Below, piece by piece: positions 1-7,238 of a stretch of 64,000 bases of DNA. The DNA is taken from positions 14,208-78,207 of the forward strand of contig JBNKZD010000243.1 in assembly GCA_050301235.1 (NCBI GenBank), read 5' to 3'. The translations under genes were made by a program, and so were the position numbers. This stretch comes from JAFGIN01 sp050301235. Its GTDB lineage: Bacteria > Fibrobacterota > Chitinivibrionia > Chitinivibrionales > Chitinispirillaceae. Within the stretch, counting starts at the first letter, position 1, and each line of letters begins with the position of its first letter. The notes under the pieces are model-generated. The model did no database searches and was not told where the DNA came from. It saw nothing but the letters and a program-made list of their open reading frames with translations.

Positions 1-330
1 TTTTTTTCTTAGTCACTTAGTCACAAGTAACTCAGTCAATAAGAATGTTCATCAATTGAACAAGATACTATTCTGCGGAAGAGAATTCAAGGATTTCAGT
101 GACTGAGTGACTCTGTGACTAAGTGACTGAGCAGGATTAGGGCGAGCCAGTGACTGAATGACTGAGTTGGACGAGGGGATTTAATCACTATGTGACTAAG
201 TAGGAAAAGAAGGGTTAGCAACTGAATTTTAAAAATCTTACCGCAGGTAAGATTTTTTCTTTCTTAGTCACTCAGTCACTGGAAACTCAGTCACTTTTTT
301 ATCTTCCTTAGTCACATAGTCACTGAAAAC
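1..330. repeat. Degenerate 7-mer tandem repeat cluster (AGTCACT/AGTGACT), left copy
   Basis: The stretch is built from imperfect head-to-tail copies of AGTCACT-like heptamers with one variable base. They run as GTGACT from about 97 to 200 and as the complement AGTCAC from 10 to 25 and from 263 to 340, so the two arms could pair around the central terminator hairpin. A near copy of the palindrome-containing element seen at 5899-5950 lies at 46-100. No gene is visible apart from the end of the neighbouring S23 gene, whose stop codon is inside the repeat. Confidence 0.8.
229..258. terminator. Perfect 12-bp hairpin, bidirectional intrinsic terminator
   Basis: Bases 231-242 are exactly complementary to 246-257 around a 3-base GCA loop. 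The stem starts with an A tract and ends with a T tract, so it would act as a Rho-independent terminator on either strand. It lies just downstream of the minus-strand four-helix-bundle gene and probably closes that transcript. Confidence 0.75.
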
Positions 331-687
331 TTAGTCACTATTTTCCCTCAGATACCTGATTAGTCCGTTAATAAGCCTTCCTACATCTTTCATTTTATGA
401 TCTGCTTCTGTGATATCACTTAAATATCCAATATTATGAGCAATTAGGAGTTGCGTTTCCAGCTCTGCATTTGAACCCAATGCTATGTAAAGGAATTGGA
501 CAAATTCCTTATTTGATTGCCGCGCTGCACCTTCCGCGATATTGGAGGGGATAGAGACTGCGGCTCGCCGCATCTGATTTGTGAGGCCGAAGATTTCTGA
601 TTTTGGGAAATGTTCTGTCAGCTTGTAGGTTAGAGTAGCTAAATCCATTGCATATTTCCATGCATCGAGATCCTTGTGACTTTTCAT
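331..687 (-). CDS. Four-helix-bundle protein, S23/23S-rRNA-intervening-sequence family (copy 1)
   Basis: The 118-residue protein has the family pattern: an N-terminal helix with DLDAWKYAMDL, the conserved segment FGLTNQMRRAAVSIPSNIAEG at residues 39-59, and a C-terminal helix ending LIRYLREN. Members were first seen in intervening sequences of 23S rRNA and resemble the Avd accessory protein of diversity-generating retroelements; their biochemical role is not settled. The ATG is preceded by AAAGGG. The gene sits between two clusters of GTGACT-type heptamer repeats (1-330 and 700-953), and its last codons and TAA lie inside the repeat. A second family member with a different repeat type lies at 3953-4324. 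Family assignment is secure; the function is unknown. Confidence 0.85.
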   Translation of the reverse strand: MKSHKDLDAWKYAMDLATLTYKLTEHFPKSEIFGLTNQMRRAAVSIPSNIAEGAARQSNKEFVQFLYIALGSNAELETQLLIAHNIGYLSDITEADHKMKDVGRLINGLIRYLRENSD

Positions 688-699
688 GAGTTGCCCTTT

Positions 700-953
700 C
701 TTTAGTGGTGATTGAGTATAATTTGTGACTATGTGACTGAGTAACTAAGTGACTAAGTTGGAGGGGAATGGCTGGTAAATGTGTTTTATAAGGTTACCAG
801 GAATTCCTCTCCCCTTATCTTTCTTAGTCACTTAGTCACCATTCTTCTTCCTTAGTCACAATTTCCTCTTCCTCAGTCACTCTGTCACTATTTTTCCATT
901 CTTCCCATAGTCACTCAGTCACTGGCAACTTAGTCACTATCATCCTTCACCAA
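700..953. repeat. Degenerate 7-mer tandem repeat cluster, right flank of S23 copy 1
   Basis: GTGACTATGTGACTGAGTAAC-like units run at about 725-760, and the opposite orientation (TTAGTCACTTAGTCACC and similar) runs at 822-942. The S23 gene is therefore bracketed by inverted arrays of the same heptamer. The AAA ATPase gene stops at the right border. There is no ORF of interest inside. Confidence 0.8.
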
Positions 954-2504
954 TCACAGTCTCACAAGATGAACAGTCTTCTCATCAATAACCCTTGTTT
1001 CCCATCCGATCTTCTCATCCCAGGATTTTTCTCTATCTCTGCTGAACACAGTCAGCCATCCCTCTTTCGTTCCGGTGCGATCCATGTATTCAAGAAGTTG
1101 TTTGAATGGGGCATCGGATTTCAGTTGATAGTCGAGTTTTATTTCTATGGGGAATTTTTGATTTTTATACTGAACTAAAAGATCAAGCCGCAAAGAGCCC
1201 AAGGCATACTCTCGTGTGATCTGGCCTCCACCGTTAATTACTCTTTGCAGAAATGCCTGCAGAATCAAATGTGGAGCAGCTTCAGGATAGTCAGTTACCT
1301 GTCGCGTATACATTTCGGAACTTTCACGCCAAAACTGCTGAAAACCTCGCAATAATCCATTCATATCGAGAGTATCATCAGTTATCCAGGGTATAGTTTT
1401 TACCATAGTCATCATTGCGTACTGCTCCTTGAAAGACAGTGTACGAATAATGACTTCAGCATAGATCGGATTTGAAGCTTTAAGTGCCCCTTTATCATCT
1501 TTGAGAACTCCCAGATCTATACAATATTTATAATCATCCCTTAATGGATCAACAGCCAGTTCTTTTCCAAGAATTACCGGCTCTACAACTCTTCGAACCC
1601 GCTCTTCCTTGAGACGTTCAAGAAGGCTGTCAAGATGTGTATCCCGGCGTTTGATCAGAGTATCGACAGCAACATTAATAAGATTTTCCGTAACAGGCTC
1701 CGTATAATCCCTGCATAAGATCTCTTCCACGCACTCCCGTGCTATTGCATTAACAAGCCAGGGTTGACCACTTGTCCAGTAGAATACCCTGTCAATAGCC
1801 TCATTTACAAAAGCCTGTCCGGTTTCTACCGTGTGTTGGTTATACAATTCAACAATCTCTTCACGGGTAAAATTACCTAATGTCAGAGATTTTGTAATGA
1901 TATTAAACGGACTGGCACTACCAAGCGTCTGGTTTCCATCACGGATTTTCGCTTTGTAATCACGGATATCCCGCATACCGACCAGTGCTATTGAGGTTGG
2001 AAACGGGGAGCGTATTCTATTGATATACCCATCGCGAAGTTGTCTGAGAAATGTGACTAGTGTCTGGTTGGATAAGCAATCTACCTCATCCAACAGTAAA
2101 ACTACCGGCTTGTTGACATCTGTACAAACCTGCTTGAGATATAGTTTTAGCACACTATTATAATCTGAATAGTCCGGAACAGGTTTGTCAATATCCCTGA
2201 AATAGGGGTGTGAATCCATCTGAAACAGCATTGCACGAACTATCGCTGGAATCCCCTCCCGAGGGTCATCAATACCCTGGATAGTCTCTAAAGAACAATA
2301 TAATGCCGCCAGTTCACCAGTTTTGTTCAGCTCATGTTCAAGGGTATTAAGCAGTGTCGTTTTTCCGGACTGGCGTGCGGCATGGATAACAAAGTATTGC
2401 CTTTGCTTTATAAGTTTCTCAACTTCCGGGCAGCGTTGCATTGCCTGAAGTACATAGTGTTCTTCAGGATTGCAGGGACCTGCTATGTTAAATATTTTTT
2501 CCAT
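954..2504 (-). CDS. AAA-like P-loop ATPase with C-terminal nuclease-like (PD-(D/E)xK) region
   Basis: The 516-residue protein has a Walker A motif at residues 44-50 (RQSGKTT) and a Walker B at about 134-141 (VVLLLDEVD). This arrangement is typical of the AAA-like/ORC-type ATPases found scattered in bacterial accessory loci. Near the C-terminus (about 455-480) the segment LDLLVQYKNQKFPIEIK has the D...ExK spacing of the PD-(D/E)xK nuclease fold that often closes such proteins. The ATG overlaps the stop of the upstream small gene by one base (TAATG), so the two are translationally coupled. Possible roles are defence or mobile-element maintenance; the sequence shows no specific partner beyond the small protein. 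Confidence 0.75.
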   Translation of the reverse strand: MEKIFNIAGPCNPEEHYVLQAMQRCPEVEKLIKQRQYFVIHAARQSGKTTLLNTLEHELNKTGELAALYCSLETIQGIDDPREGIPAIVRAMLFQMDSHPYFRDIDKPVPDYSDYNSVLKLYLKQVCTDVNKPVVLLLDEVDCLSNQTLVTFLRQLRDGYINRIRSPFPTSIALVGMRDIRDYKAKIRDGNQTLGSASPFNIITKSLTLGNFTREEIVELYNQHTVETGQAFVNEAIDRVFYWTSGQPWLVNAIARECVEEILCRDYTEPVTENLINVAVDTLIKRRDTHLDSLLERLKEERVRRVVEPVILGKELAVDPLRDDYKYCIDLGVLKDDKGALKASNPIYAEVIIRTLSFKEQYAMMTMVKTIPWITDDTLDMNGLLRGFQQFWRESSEMYTRQVTDYPEAAPHLILQAFLQRVINGGGQITREYALGSLRLDLLVQYKNQKFPIEIKLDYQLKSDAPFKQLLEYMDRTGTKEGWLTVFSRDREKSWDEKIGWETRVIDEKTVHLVRL

Positions 2505-2765
2505 TAATACCCCTTAACTTCAGGGTCCCAGTTAAATAATTTAATCATAGTCTCCCGTGAAAGCCACAACGCTGCAAGACGCAACCGCAGCTCCTGTTCG
2601 CTCACATCCCCATACTGTGATCGTATTCTGGCCAATGCCATTTCTCTGAACCATCTGAGTGAGAGCTGTAACCTGTTCCATTTTTTTATGAACAGGCATA
2701 TTTCTGTAACCCTCAATTAATATTTTTTCAGCAGATTCGGAAGTATCGGTAATTTGGTTTTCCAT
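2504..2765 (-). pseudogene. Small conserved protein interrupted by a 1-base frameshift
   Basis: Two overlapping frames each carry half of one protein. The first half starts at 2765 and reads through VHKKMEQVTALTQMVQR. The second half continues as ALARIRSQYGDVSEQELRLR and ends at 2504. Removing one A from the AAA run at 2641-2643 joins them into a product of about 86 residues that resembles a small conserved hypothetical family with the layout 'mtpeqK...l..LvrelAlagiR..yPdaseeELrrRlaal'. I recognise that layout from memory and do not know its function. The reconstructed end overlaps the ATPase start by one base. This is either true decay or a homopolymer error in the assembly. Confidence 0.6.
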
Positions 2766-2780
2766 AGTTTTTTGAATAAT

Positions 2781-3767
2781 CTACCTCAAAAGACTTTTTC
2801 TAATCTTCTTGATCAATTCCCTGTCCTCATCGGTTTTCTGACCACTTGCAAACGCATGTCCAAAAACAATAAGCATGGTGGTCATAAAAAACAACCCAGC
2901 ACCAAATACCATCGGGAACAGCTTTTTCTGCTTGAATTGTGAATACTTAAATGGTGGATCGATAATCCTGAACGCTTCCTTACTGACAAGCATCGCTTTT
3001 TCGAGTTCGTTTGCAATAAGACCCTGAATCTTCTCACGCAATAACGGGTCCGCAATGGTCACTAACTGTTTCTCAAGATATGAAACATTCTCTTTTGCAT
3101 CAGATTGGACATTATCCTGAATGTAACTGTTGAGATACTGCAGGTATTTAGACAGAAGCGTATCCGAAAAAGTTGAATCCTTACTCTCTATTTTAATAGT
3201 CATGAGGCTAGCTTTAACCTCTTTTTTGAGAAATTTTCTTTTTATTAGACCACCCATTCCAAGCATTACCGGTTTTTTAAAATCAGGTTTCCAGGTATTA
3301 TTAAGGGTATCATAAACCTTTGAATACAATTTAGGCATCGCTTCTTTGTAAACCATCGGAAGAAGATCATACTTCTCAATCAATTCCGCATTGAACTTTC
3401 TGCTATCCAGTATCAGCTCTATTTTATCCAACCCCGGATTGGCACTGATATTCAGTTGACTTGCCACAAGACCACTGAATGCGCCAAAACTTGATAAATT
3501 TGGCGTTTTCTGATTTTCACTCTCTTTTGCCGCTATAACAGCCTCAGATATGAATCGCGGTCCTTTTTTTAGTGCGAGGCCATAACCAGCGATTAGACCT
3601 ATTACCGTCGCCCCAATGATCCACCACTTGTTCTTTACAAGGACATAGATGTATTCGAGAAGGTTGATCTCGTCGGGGTCTGATGCGGAATATGAAGAAG
3701 GTTGAGGTTGAGGATAAGGTTGAGAAAGAGGAGAGGAATGCGGTTGTAAATTTTGTAATGAGTTCAT
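2781..3767 (-). CDS. Wzz/chain-length-determinant family polysaccharide protein
   Basis: The 328-residue inner-membrane protein has the Wzz layout. A cytoplasmic start leads to a DEINLLEYIYVLVKNKW motif, then a first membrane helix at about residues 48-66. A periplasmic domain follows, predicted to be mostly helical. A second helix lies at about 284-306, preceded by the proline-rich IDPPFKYSQFKQKK segment, with a short basic tail. Such proteins set the length of O-antigen, capsule or exopolysaccharide chains. No C-terminal tyrosine kinase domain is fused. Residues 15-23 (SQPYPQPQP) are encoded by the hexamer repeat that also fills the upstream intergenic space, an unusual case of repeat-derived coding sequence. 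It is the clearest polysaccharide gene of the left-hand locus. Confidence 0.85.
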   Translation of the reverse strand: MNSLQNLQPHSSPLSQPYPQPQPSSYSASDPDEINLLEYIYVLVKNKWWIIGATVIGLIAGYGLALKKGPRFISEAVIAAKESENQKTPNLSSFGAFSGLVASQLNISANPGLDKIELILDSRKFNAELIEKYDLLPMVYKEAMPKLYSKVYDTLNNTWKPDFKKPVMLGMGGLIKRKFLKKEVKASLMTIKIESKDSTFSDTLLSKYLQYLNSYIQDNVQSDAKENVSYLEKQLVTIADPLLREKIQGLIANELEKAMLVSKEAFRIIDPPFKYSQFKQKKLFPMVFGAGLFFMTTMLIVFGHAFASGQKTDEDRELIKKIRKSLLR

Positions 3768-3952
3768 TGGCTTTGTATTTTCCTGGTAATTAAGGTTTAG
3801 GTTGAGGTTATGAGAAAAAGGATAAGAATGAGAAATGAGGAAGTTTGAGATTGAGAAGTTGAGAATGAGGACAAGGTTCAGAATTCTTCTTCCTAAACCT
3901 TAACCTTAACCTTTACCTTTACTCCTCAACCTTTCTCATTATTCTCTCAACC
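3768..3952. repeat. Degenerate hexamer repeats (GGTTGA / CCTTAA), left flank of S23 copy 2
   Basis: The segment has GGTTTAGGTTGAGG-type units on its 5' side and CCTAAACCTTAACCTTAACC-type units from about 3891 to 3925, an inverted arrangement that can fold into a long imperfect hairpin. The same units extend leftwards into the Wzz reading frame at about 3699-3726 and rightwards into the last codons of the S23 gene at 3953. No coding content is seen. Confidence 0.8.
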
Positions 3953-4324
3953 TTAGCCTTTTTCTTCGCTTCCGCCTCTTAATGATTTTATTAATAAATT
4001 TAACTCATGCACAATCTGCTCGCAGGATTCTGTGTGCTCTTTCCGTATTTGTTCAGTAAAATATCCAACCCTGTTTCCATAAATATGCTGATTTTTCAAT
4101 TCCTGAGCAGAGCCACGTGCAATTATATAGAACATACATTTATCTTTTTTATGCTCTCTCCCAAACCCTTCTGCAATATTGTCCGATATCGATACAGCAG
4201 ATCTTCGCATTTGAGATGTAAGTCCGTAATCTTCACATTTAGGTAATGTTGACGTCACACCATGTACTTTAACTGCTAAGTCCATTGCTTTCTGCCACAC
4301 CGGCATTTGTTCGAATGAATCCAT
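3953..4324 (-). CDS. Four-helix-bundle protein, S23/23S-rRNA-intervening-sequence family (copy 2)
   Basis: The 123-residue paralogue of the protein at 331-687 carries the signature LTSQMRRSAVSISDNIAEGF at about residues 36-55, an N-terminal MPVWQKAMDLAVKV helix and a hydrophobic C-terminal helix. The two copies are clearly diverged, so this is not a recent duplication. As with copy 1 it is flanked by arrays of a short repeat, here the hexamer GGTTGA and its complement, and its final GG-TAA lies in the repeat. Family membership is confident; the role is unknown. Confidence 0.85.
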   Translation of the reverse strand: MDSFEQMPVWQKAMDLAVKVHGVTSTLPKCEDYGLTSQMRRSAVSISDNIAEGFGREHKKDKCMFYIIARGSAQELKNQHIYGNRVGYFTEQIRKEHTESCEQIVHELNLLIKSLRGGSEEKG

Positions 4325-4440
4325 AGTATTAGAAAGGTTGAGGTTGAGGTTAAGATTAAAAGTAGGTTGAGGTTGAAGAGACCGAGATTGCTCGATTTCT
4401 CCTCTCAGCCTCAGCCTTAGCCTCAGCCTTGTTTTTCAAG
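4325..4440. repeat. Degenerate hexamer repeats, right flank of S23 copy 2
   Basis: AGGTTGAGGTTGAGGTTAAG and related units at 4332-4375 face CTCAGCCTCAGCCTTAGCC units at 4404-4432. They give an inverted-repeat arrangement around a short central palindromic core containing CGAGATTGCTCG. Confidence 0.8.
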
Positions 4441-4445
4441 GAGAT

Positions 4446-4727
4446 TTAGACTTTTCCCAATTGGTGCCACACATTAAATGTATATTTCCAATAGTCTTTT
4501 TTTCTGCCGAGAAATGGTAGTATTTTATCTATAGAAGCAAATAGTTCATGTGGTGTTAGTAAATTCCAGATCTCGTCCATTGAGCCTTCTCTTAAAATCC
4601 ATGAGATCAGTTTAATTCGTTCCTGCTCATCAGCCACTTTCAGTTTTCCTTTAATATCACCAAAGCTCCAGGGACGATCCCAACAAAAACTTGGGACATC
4701 AGAATCGGCAAACTTTTTAATTTTCAG
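4446..4727 (-). CDS. Small conserved protein of unknown function (non-ATG start)
   Basis: The clear core VADEQERIKLISWILREGSMD...LGRKKDYW matches a small bacterial family I recall as having the pattern 'ypyFfWDr.vsveeLr..L...erl.liawilREar.dEvW.flt...vw..lp.LgRrr.fWeyll..w...G'. The expected N-terminal half (SDVPSFCWDRPWSFGDIKGK) is present in frame upstream of the GTG at 4637, but no ATG, GTG or TTG opens it. The only candidates are CTG at 4725-4727 or an ATT a little later, directly after the stop of the aspartic-protease gene. The gene is therefore either started from a rare codon, translationally coupled to its neighbour, or shortened to 63 residues from the GTG. Function unknown. Confidence 0.55.
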   Translation of the reverse strand: MKIKKFADSDVPSFCWDRPWSFGDIKGKLKVADEQERIKLISWILREGSMDEIWNLLTPHELFASIDKILPFLGRKKDYWKYTFNVWHQLGKV

Positions 4728-4733
4728 TATATG

Positions 4734-5114
4734 TTATTTCACAAGACAATGAGCAATATTGGGACTCTCGGGATTTACGATCAATTTTCGTTCTATTGGA
4801 GAAATGAGCACGTCAAGGTCTTCCAATGCAGTCGCACCAAGTAACACTTCATTTCCAAGAACTAATGCACCAGTAAAACACAACCGGTTCTCAAACCCAA
4901 TCATTACCGGACCAACATAGGCAACTATACGCGAAGAACCGTCAGCAAGGGTTACTTCTCGTTTCTGAAGTTCTTCAAGACCAAGCTGCACTGCGACATG
5001 ATCAGGGATGCAGGTAAACAAAGCACCAGTATCCACCAGACTTGTAACCTCAAGTGGTTTTAACCCGGCATTTTTGGCATTTGACAGGGTAATTTTTGTG
5101 TATATAAGTCCCAT
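4734..5114 (-). CDS. Retropepsin-like (clan AA) aspartic protease family protein
   Basis: The protein of about 126 residues has the active-site motif LVDTGALFTCIP near residue 26, where DTG is the retropepsin triad, followed by hydrophobic beta-strands as in the single-domain clan AA family; the C-terminus NPESPNIAH is typical of that family. The ATG at 5112-5114 has a strong AAAGGAGA ribosome site seven bases upstream. It is preferred over the ATG at 5132, which would place the ribosome site inside the gene. Such proteins are common near toxin-antitoxin and DNA-rearranging loci, but their substrates are unknown. The small protein at 4446-4727 follows within a few bases, suggesting one transcript. 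Confidence 0.8.
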   Translation of the reverse strand: MGLIYTKITLSNAKNAGLKPLEVTSLVDTGALFTCIPDHVAVQLGLEELQKREVTLADGSSRIVAYVGPVMIGFENRLCFTGALVLGNEVLLGATALEDLDVLISPIERKLIVNPESPNIAHCLVK

Positions 5115-5169
5115 GTATTCTCCTTTATGCATTTTTTTATATAATCAATAGACGCACCAGACTTATACA

Positions 5170-5262
5170 TACGCTGGTATCACTTTAGGTTGAGGTTGAG
5201 GTTGAGTAAGAGACGGAAATTTATCTATTTCTTCTCTTAGCCTTAGCCTTAACCTTGTCCTT
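5170..5262. repeat. Third hexamer repeat cluster (GGTTGA / CCTTAG)
   Basis: TTAGGTTGAGGTTGAGGTTG at 5186-5205 and CTTAGCCTTAGCCTTAACC at 5236-5254 form an inverted pair with a loop of about 30 bases. The right arm overlaps the end of the MarR-type gene, so the stop codon and last residues (EEGQG) of that protein come from the repeat. No S23 gene is inside this copy. Confidence 0.75.
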
Positions 5263-5569
5263 CCTCATCCACCTCTTTTTTAAGCACTTCAATCTCATTA
5301 CGCAACACTTCAAACTCCTCTTCGCGGCGTTTGAGATAGTTTTTTGTCAACGAGACCTTTTCCTGGATTCCTTTTCTGGTTAGCAGATAGTTCCACCGGA
5401 TGTTTTCGGGTTCGTTTTTCAGTTTTTTAGCCCGGATCAAACCCTTCTCAATCAACCCGGTCAGAACATAATTGATCTTACCAAGACTCACGCCAAGCTT
5501 ATCGGCAAGCGTCCGCTGGGTATGCTCGGGATTATTTTCTATCTCTTTAATTACTTTGTATTCGAACAT
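5249..5569 (-). CDS. MarR-family EPS-associated transcriptional regulator
   Basis: The 106-residue protein has a winged helix-turn-helix at about residues 1-70, including NPEHTQRTLADKLGVSLGKI and LIEKGLIRAKKLKNEPENIRWNYLLT, followed by a coiled coil of about 35 residues. This matches the small EPS-associated MarR-like regulators that occur at the head of exopolysaccharide clusters. The gene lies a few genes downstream of the NusG-like antiterminator and upstream of wzz on the same strand, consistent with regulation of the surface-polysaccharide locus. No convincing ribosome site precedes the ATG at 5567-5569. Confidence 0.8.
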   Translation of the reverse strand: MFEYKVIKEIENNPEHTQRTLADKLGVSLGKINYVLTGLIEKGLIRAKKLKNEPENIRWNYLLTRKGIQEKVSLTKNYLKRREEEFEVLRNEIEVLKKEVDEEGQG

Positions 5570-5982
5570 TTGGGTAGTGATTAGTGACTAGTGATTAGCA
5601 AAACCACTACCCACCTATCTCGCGATTTTGGTTATATAATTGGGATAGATTAAAGACTTTTGATTACAGTCAGAGTATAATTTTAGGAGGTGTAACACCA
5701 AACCAGGAATTTGCATCTGTAATTTTGAACTGATCACGAGTGACTAATAACAGGCCACCCCACAGTCCCGACCGGGCGCACCTTTCCCCCGTCACGTCCC
5801 AGGGAAATAGTGACCAGGGGTTAATACATAGTGATCAGCAGGACACTTAAATGATCAGGTCATTCAACCAGTCACCAGTCACTAATTACAGATCACCAAA
5901 CTGTTCAACCATTGAACAAGATACTACTGTGTGCGAAGTAATTCAAGGAGTTCGGTAAAAAAAAGACCACTTTTGTTCTTGA
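5570..5982. other. Non-coding gap with heptamer repeats, hairpin and palindromic element
   Basis: A hairpin-capable stretch, GGGTAGTG...CACTACCC, lies at 5572-5612 with TAGTGAT/TAGTGAC units in its loop. More TCACTA/AGTGAC units are scattered to 5895, with a GC-rich patch at 5757-5815. At 5899-5950 a 50-base element containing TGTTCAACCATTGAACA repeats the element at 46-100. No ORF is supported. Confidence 0.6.
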
Positions 5983-6375
5983 TTACTGTAATGTCGCAAC
6001 TATTTTCGACTCCAGTTTTTGTAGAATATTTAAATACCTGGATAACTTTCCAAAAATTTTTTCAGCAACAGCTTCAAGATAAGTGTGAGAAGTTAAATTT
6101 CGATCATCACACATCTTGAGGGCAGTTTCAACCTCTTCCTGTGTAAAAATCCCAGTCACTAATGCCTGACGAAAACAGCTCTTCGGAGACCCACAGTCGA
6201 TGCCTTCTATGGTGAATAAATATGCTTTTAAACATTTCCATGCAGCTTCAAAAGTGTATTCAAAACGCTGAATCGCCGCATCCCGGATAATGACACTTTT
6301 CTGTTCTTTTAAAATCGCATCCAATGTTAATAATACCCTTGAAAACGTCGACTGTGCCTGAATCAGTTTTTCCAT
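5983..6375 (-). CDS. Nucleotidyltransferase substrate-binding protein, HI0074 family
   Basis: The 130-residue all-helical protein matches the HI0074/NTase substrate-binding family, with FSRVLLTLDAILKEQ, RDAAIQRFEYTFEAAWKCLKAYL and NLTSHTYLEAVAEKIF as its marks. It overlaps the upstream nucleotidyltransferase gene by 13 bases. The pair forms a minimal nucleotidyltransferase complex related to HEPN-MNT toxin-antitoxin modules. Here the HEPN-like partner keeps the RNLTSH segment, which in HEPN toxins resembles the Rx4-6H motif; that comparison is suggestive only. Confidence 0.85.
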   Translation of the reverse strand: MEKLIQAQSTFSRVLLTLDAILKEQKSVIIRDAAIQRFEYTFEAAWKCLKAYLFTIEGIDCGSPKSCFRQALVTGIFTQEEVETALKMCDDRNLTSHTYLEAVAEKIFGKLSRYLNILQKLESKIVATLQ

Positions 6376-6674
6376 ACAACAATTCCCTCATTTTCAACAT
6401 TCTCTTTGAAGCAATCTGAAACATCCCTCAATTCTATAACATCAATAGTATAAGGTATCGTACTTTCCTCAAGACACTCACGGAATCTGTACACTTTCTC
6501 ATGCAAATCACCTTTAGCAATCACTGCCAGATCTATATCAGATCCTTCCCGTGGTGTATTCCGAGCCCTTGATCCATACAGTACGACTTCAACTTCAGCG
6601 TTTTCAAAAACCGTTTTACAGATATCCTTAATAATTACCTGATATTTTTCTTTTAATACCATAATAATCTTCAC
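6363..6674 (-). CDS. MNT-type minimal nucleotidyltransferase
   Basis: The protein is about 103 residues from the GTG at 6674, or 99 from the ATG at 6662. The polymerase-beta-like motif LYGSRARNTPREGSDIDLAV has the GS...DxD metal-binding signature. Together with the downstream HI0074-type gene it makes a two-subunit nucleotidyltransferase of the toxin-antitoxin-like class. The GTG start gives a four-base GTGA overlap with the stop of the antiterminator gene, which argues for translational coupling; the ATG four codons later is the alternative. Confidence 0.85.
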   Translation of the reverse strand: MKIIMVLKEKYQVIIKDICKTVFENAEVEVVLYGSRARNTPREGSDIDLAVIAKGDLHEKVYRFRECLEESTIPYTIDVIELRDVSDCFKENVENEGIVVWKN

Positions 6675-7231
6675 TCTGAATCATCTGTATTTTCAATCCG
6701 TCTGACCCAATTATTATCAATTGTTACACAAGCGCGTCCAAGCCCCTCAACAGAAAGTACCAATCTTGAGTTTCCACGTACTTCCGCGATTATCCCTTCA
6801 ACTCCCTTTAATGGACCGTATTCAACAATAACCGGCATCCCTTCCATATACTCTTCGAGAGGAGCGATTGGAACCTGCCCTTTAATCACCCGAAGAATCT
6901 GATCGCACTCACGAATAAAACGACTCTGATTTCGCACTTCCATCAAATTCACCACTCTATTAGTACAAAAAATGTCCTTTGGGGTATTTTGAGCAAAACA
7001 GAGATAACCGGAAAAAAGAGGAACCGTGAATAACCTGGCACCATTTCTTCCAGGACGCGGGGTGTTTTTCACAACAAGTGGTAAAAAATATTCAATATGT
7101 CGCTCCCTCAGATCTTCAGCGAGTTGTTTTTCCTGACGAGGCTTGACTTTAGCAATCCACCAGCGTTCTGTAGCTTCGCAAAGAGGACGGTCCGGATACC
7201 TGATTGGCGGAACATCATTAGGTGTTATCAT
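6671..7231 (-). CDS. NusG/RfaH-type transcription antiterminator (UpxY/LoaP-like)
   Basis: The protein is about 186 residues from the ATG at 7229-7231. The NGN domain starts at RWWIAKVKPRQEKQLAEDLRERH and runs to about residue 110, and the C-terminal KOW segment reads MPVIVEYGPLKGVEGIIAEV. Specialised NusG paralogues in the first position of capsule or exopolysaccharide operons let RNA polymerase read through long operons, and this gene is first in the minus-strand locus. An upstream in-frame TTG at 7249 exists, but it lies in the palindrome TGTTCAATCATTGAACA, so the ATG is the better start. Confidence 0.85.
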   Translation of the reverse strand: MITPNDVPPIRYPDRPLCEATERWWIAKVKPRQEKQLAEDLRERHIEYFLPLVVKNTPRPGRNGARLFTVPLFSGYLCFAQNTPKDIFCTNRVVNLMEVRNQSRFIRECDQILRVIKGQVPIAPLEEYMEGMPVIVEYGPLKGVEGIIAEVRGNSRLVLSVEGLGRACVTIDNNWVRRIENTDDSE

Positions 7232-7238
7232 AAAATCG

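Noticed and set aside
1..953. CRISPR array
   Set aside because: Units are 7 bases long, degenerate and without spacers of uniform size; no cas gene is present.
969..1178. Plus-strand ORF opposite the AAA ATPase
   Set aside because: Shadow of the minus-strand gene, whose motifs are unmistakable.
331..4324. Diversity-generating retroelement
   Set aside because: S23 proteins resemble Avd, but there is no reverse transcriptase and no template/variable repeat pair in the window.
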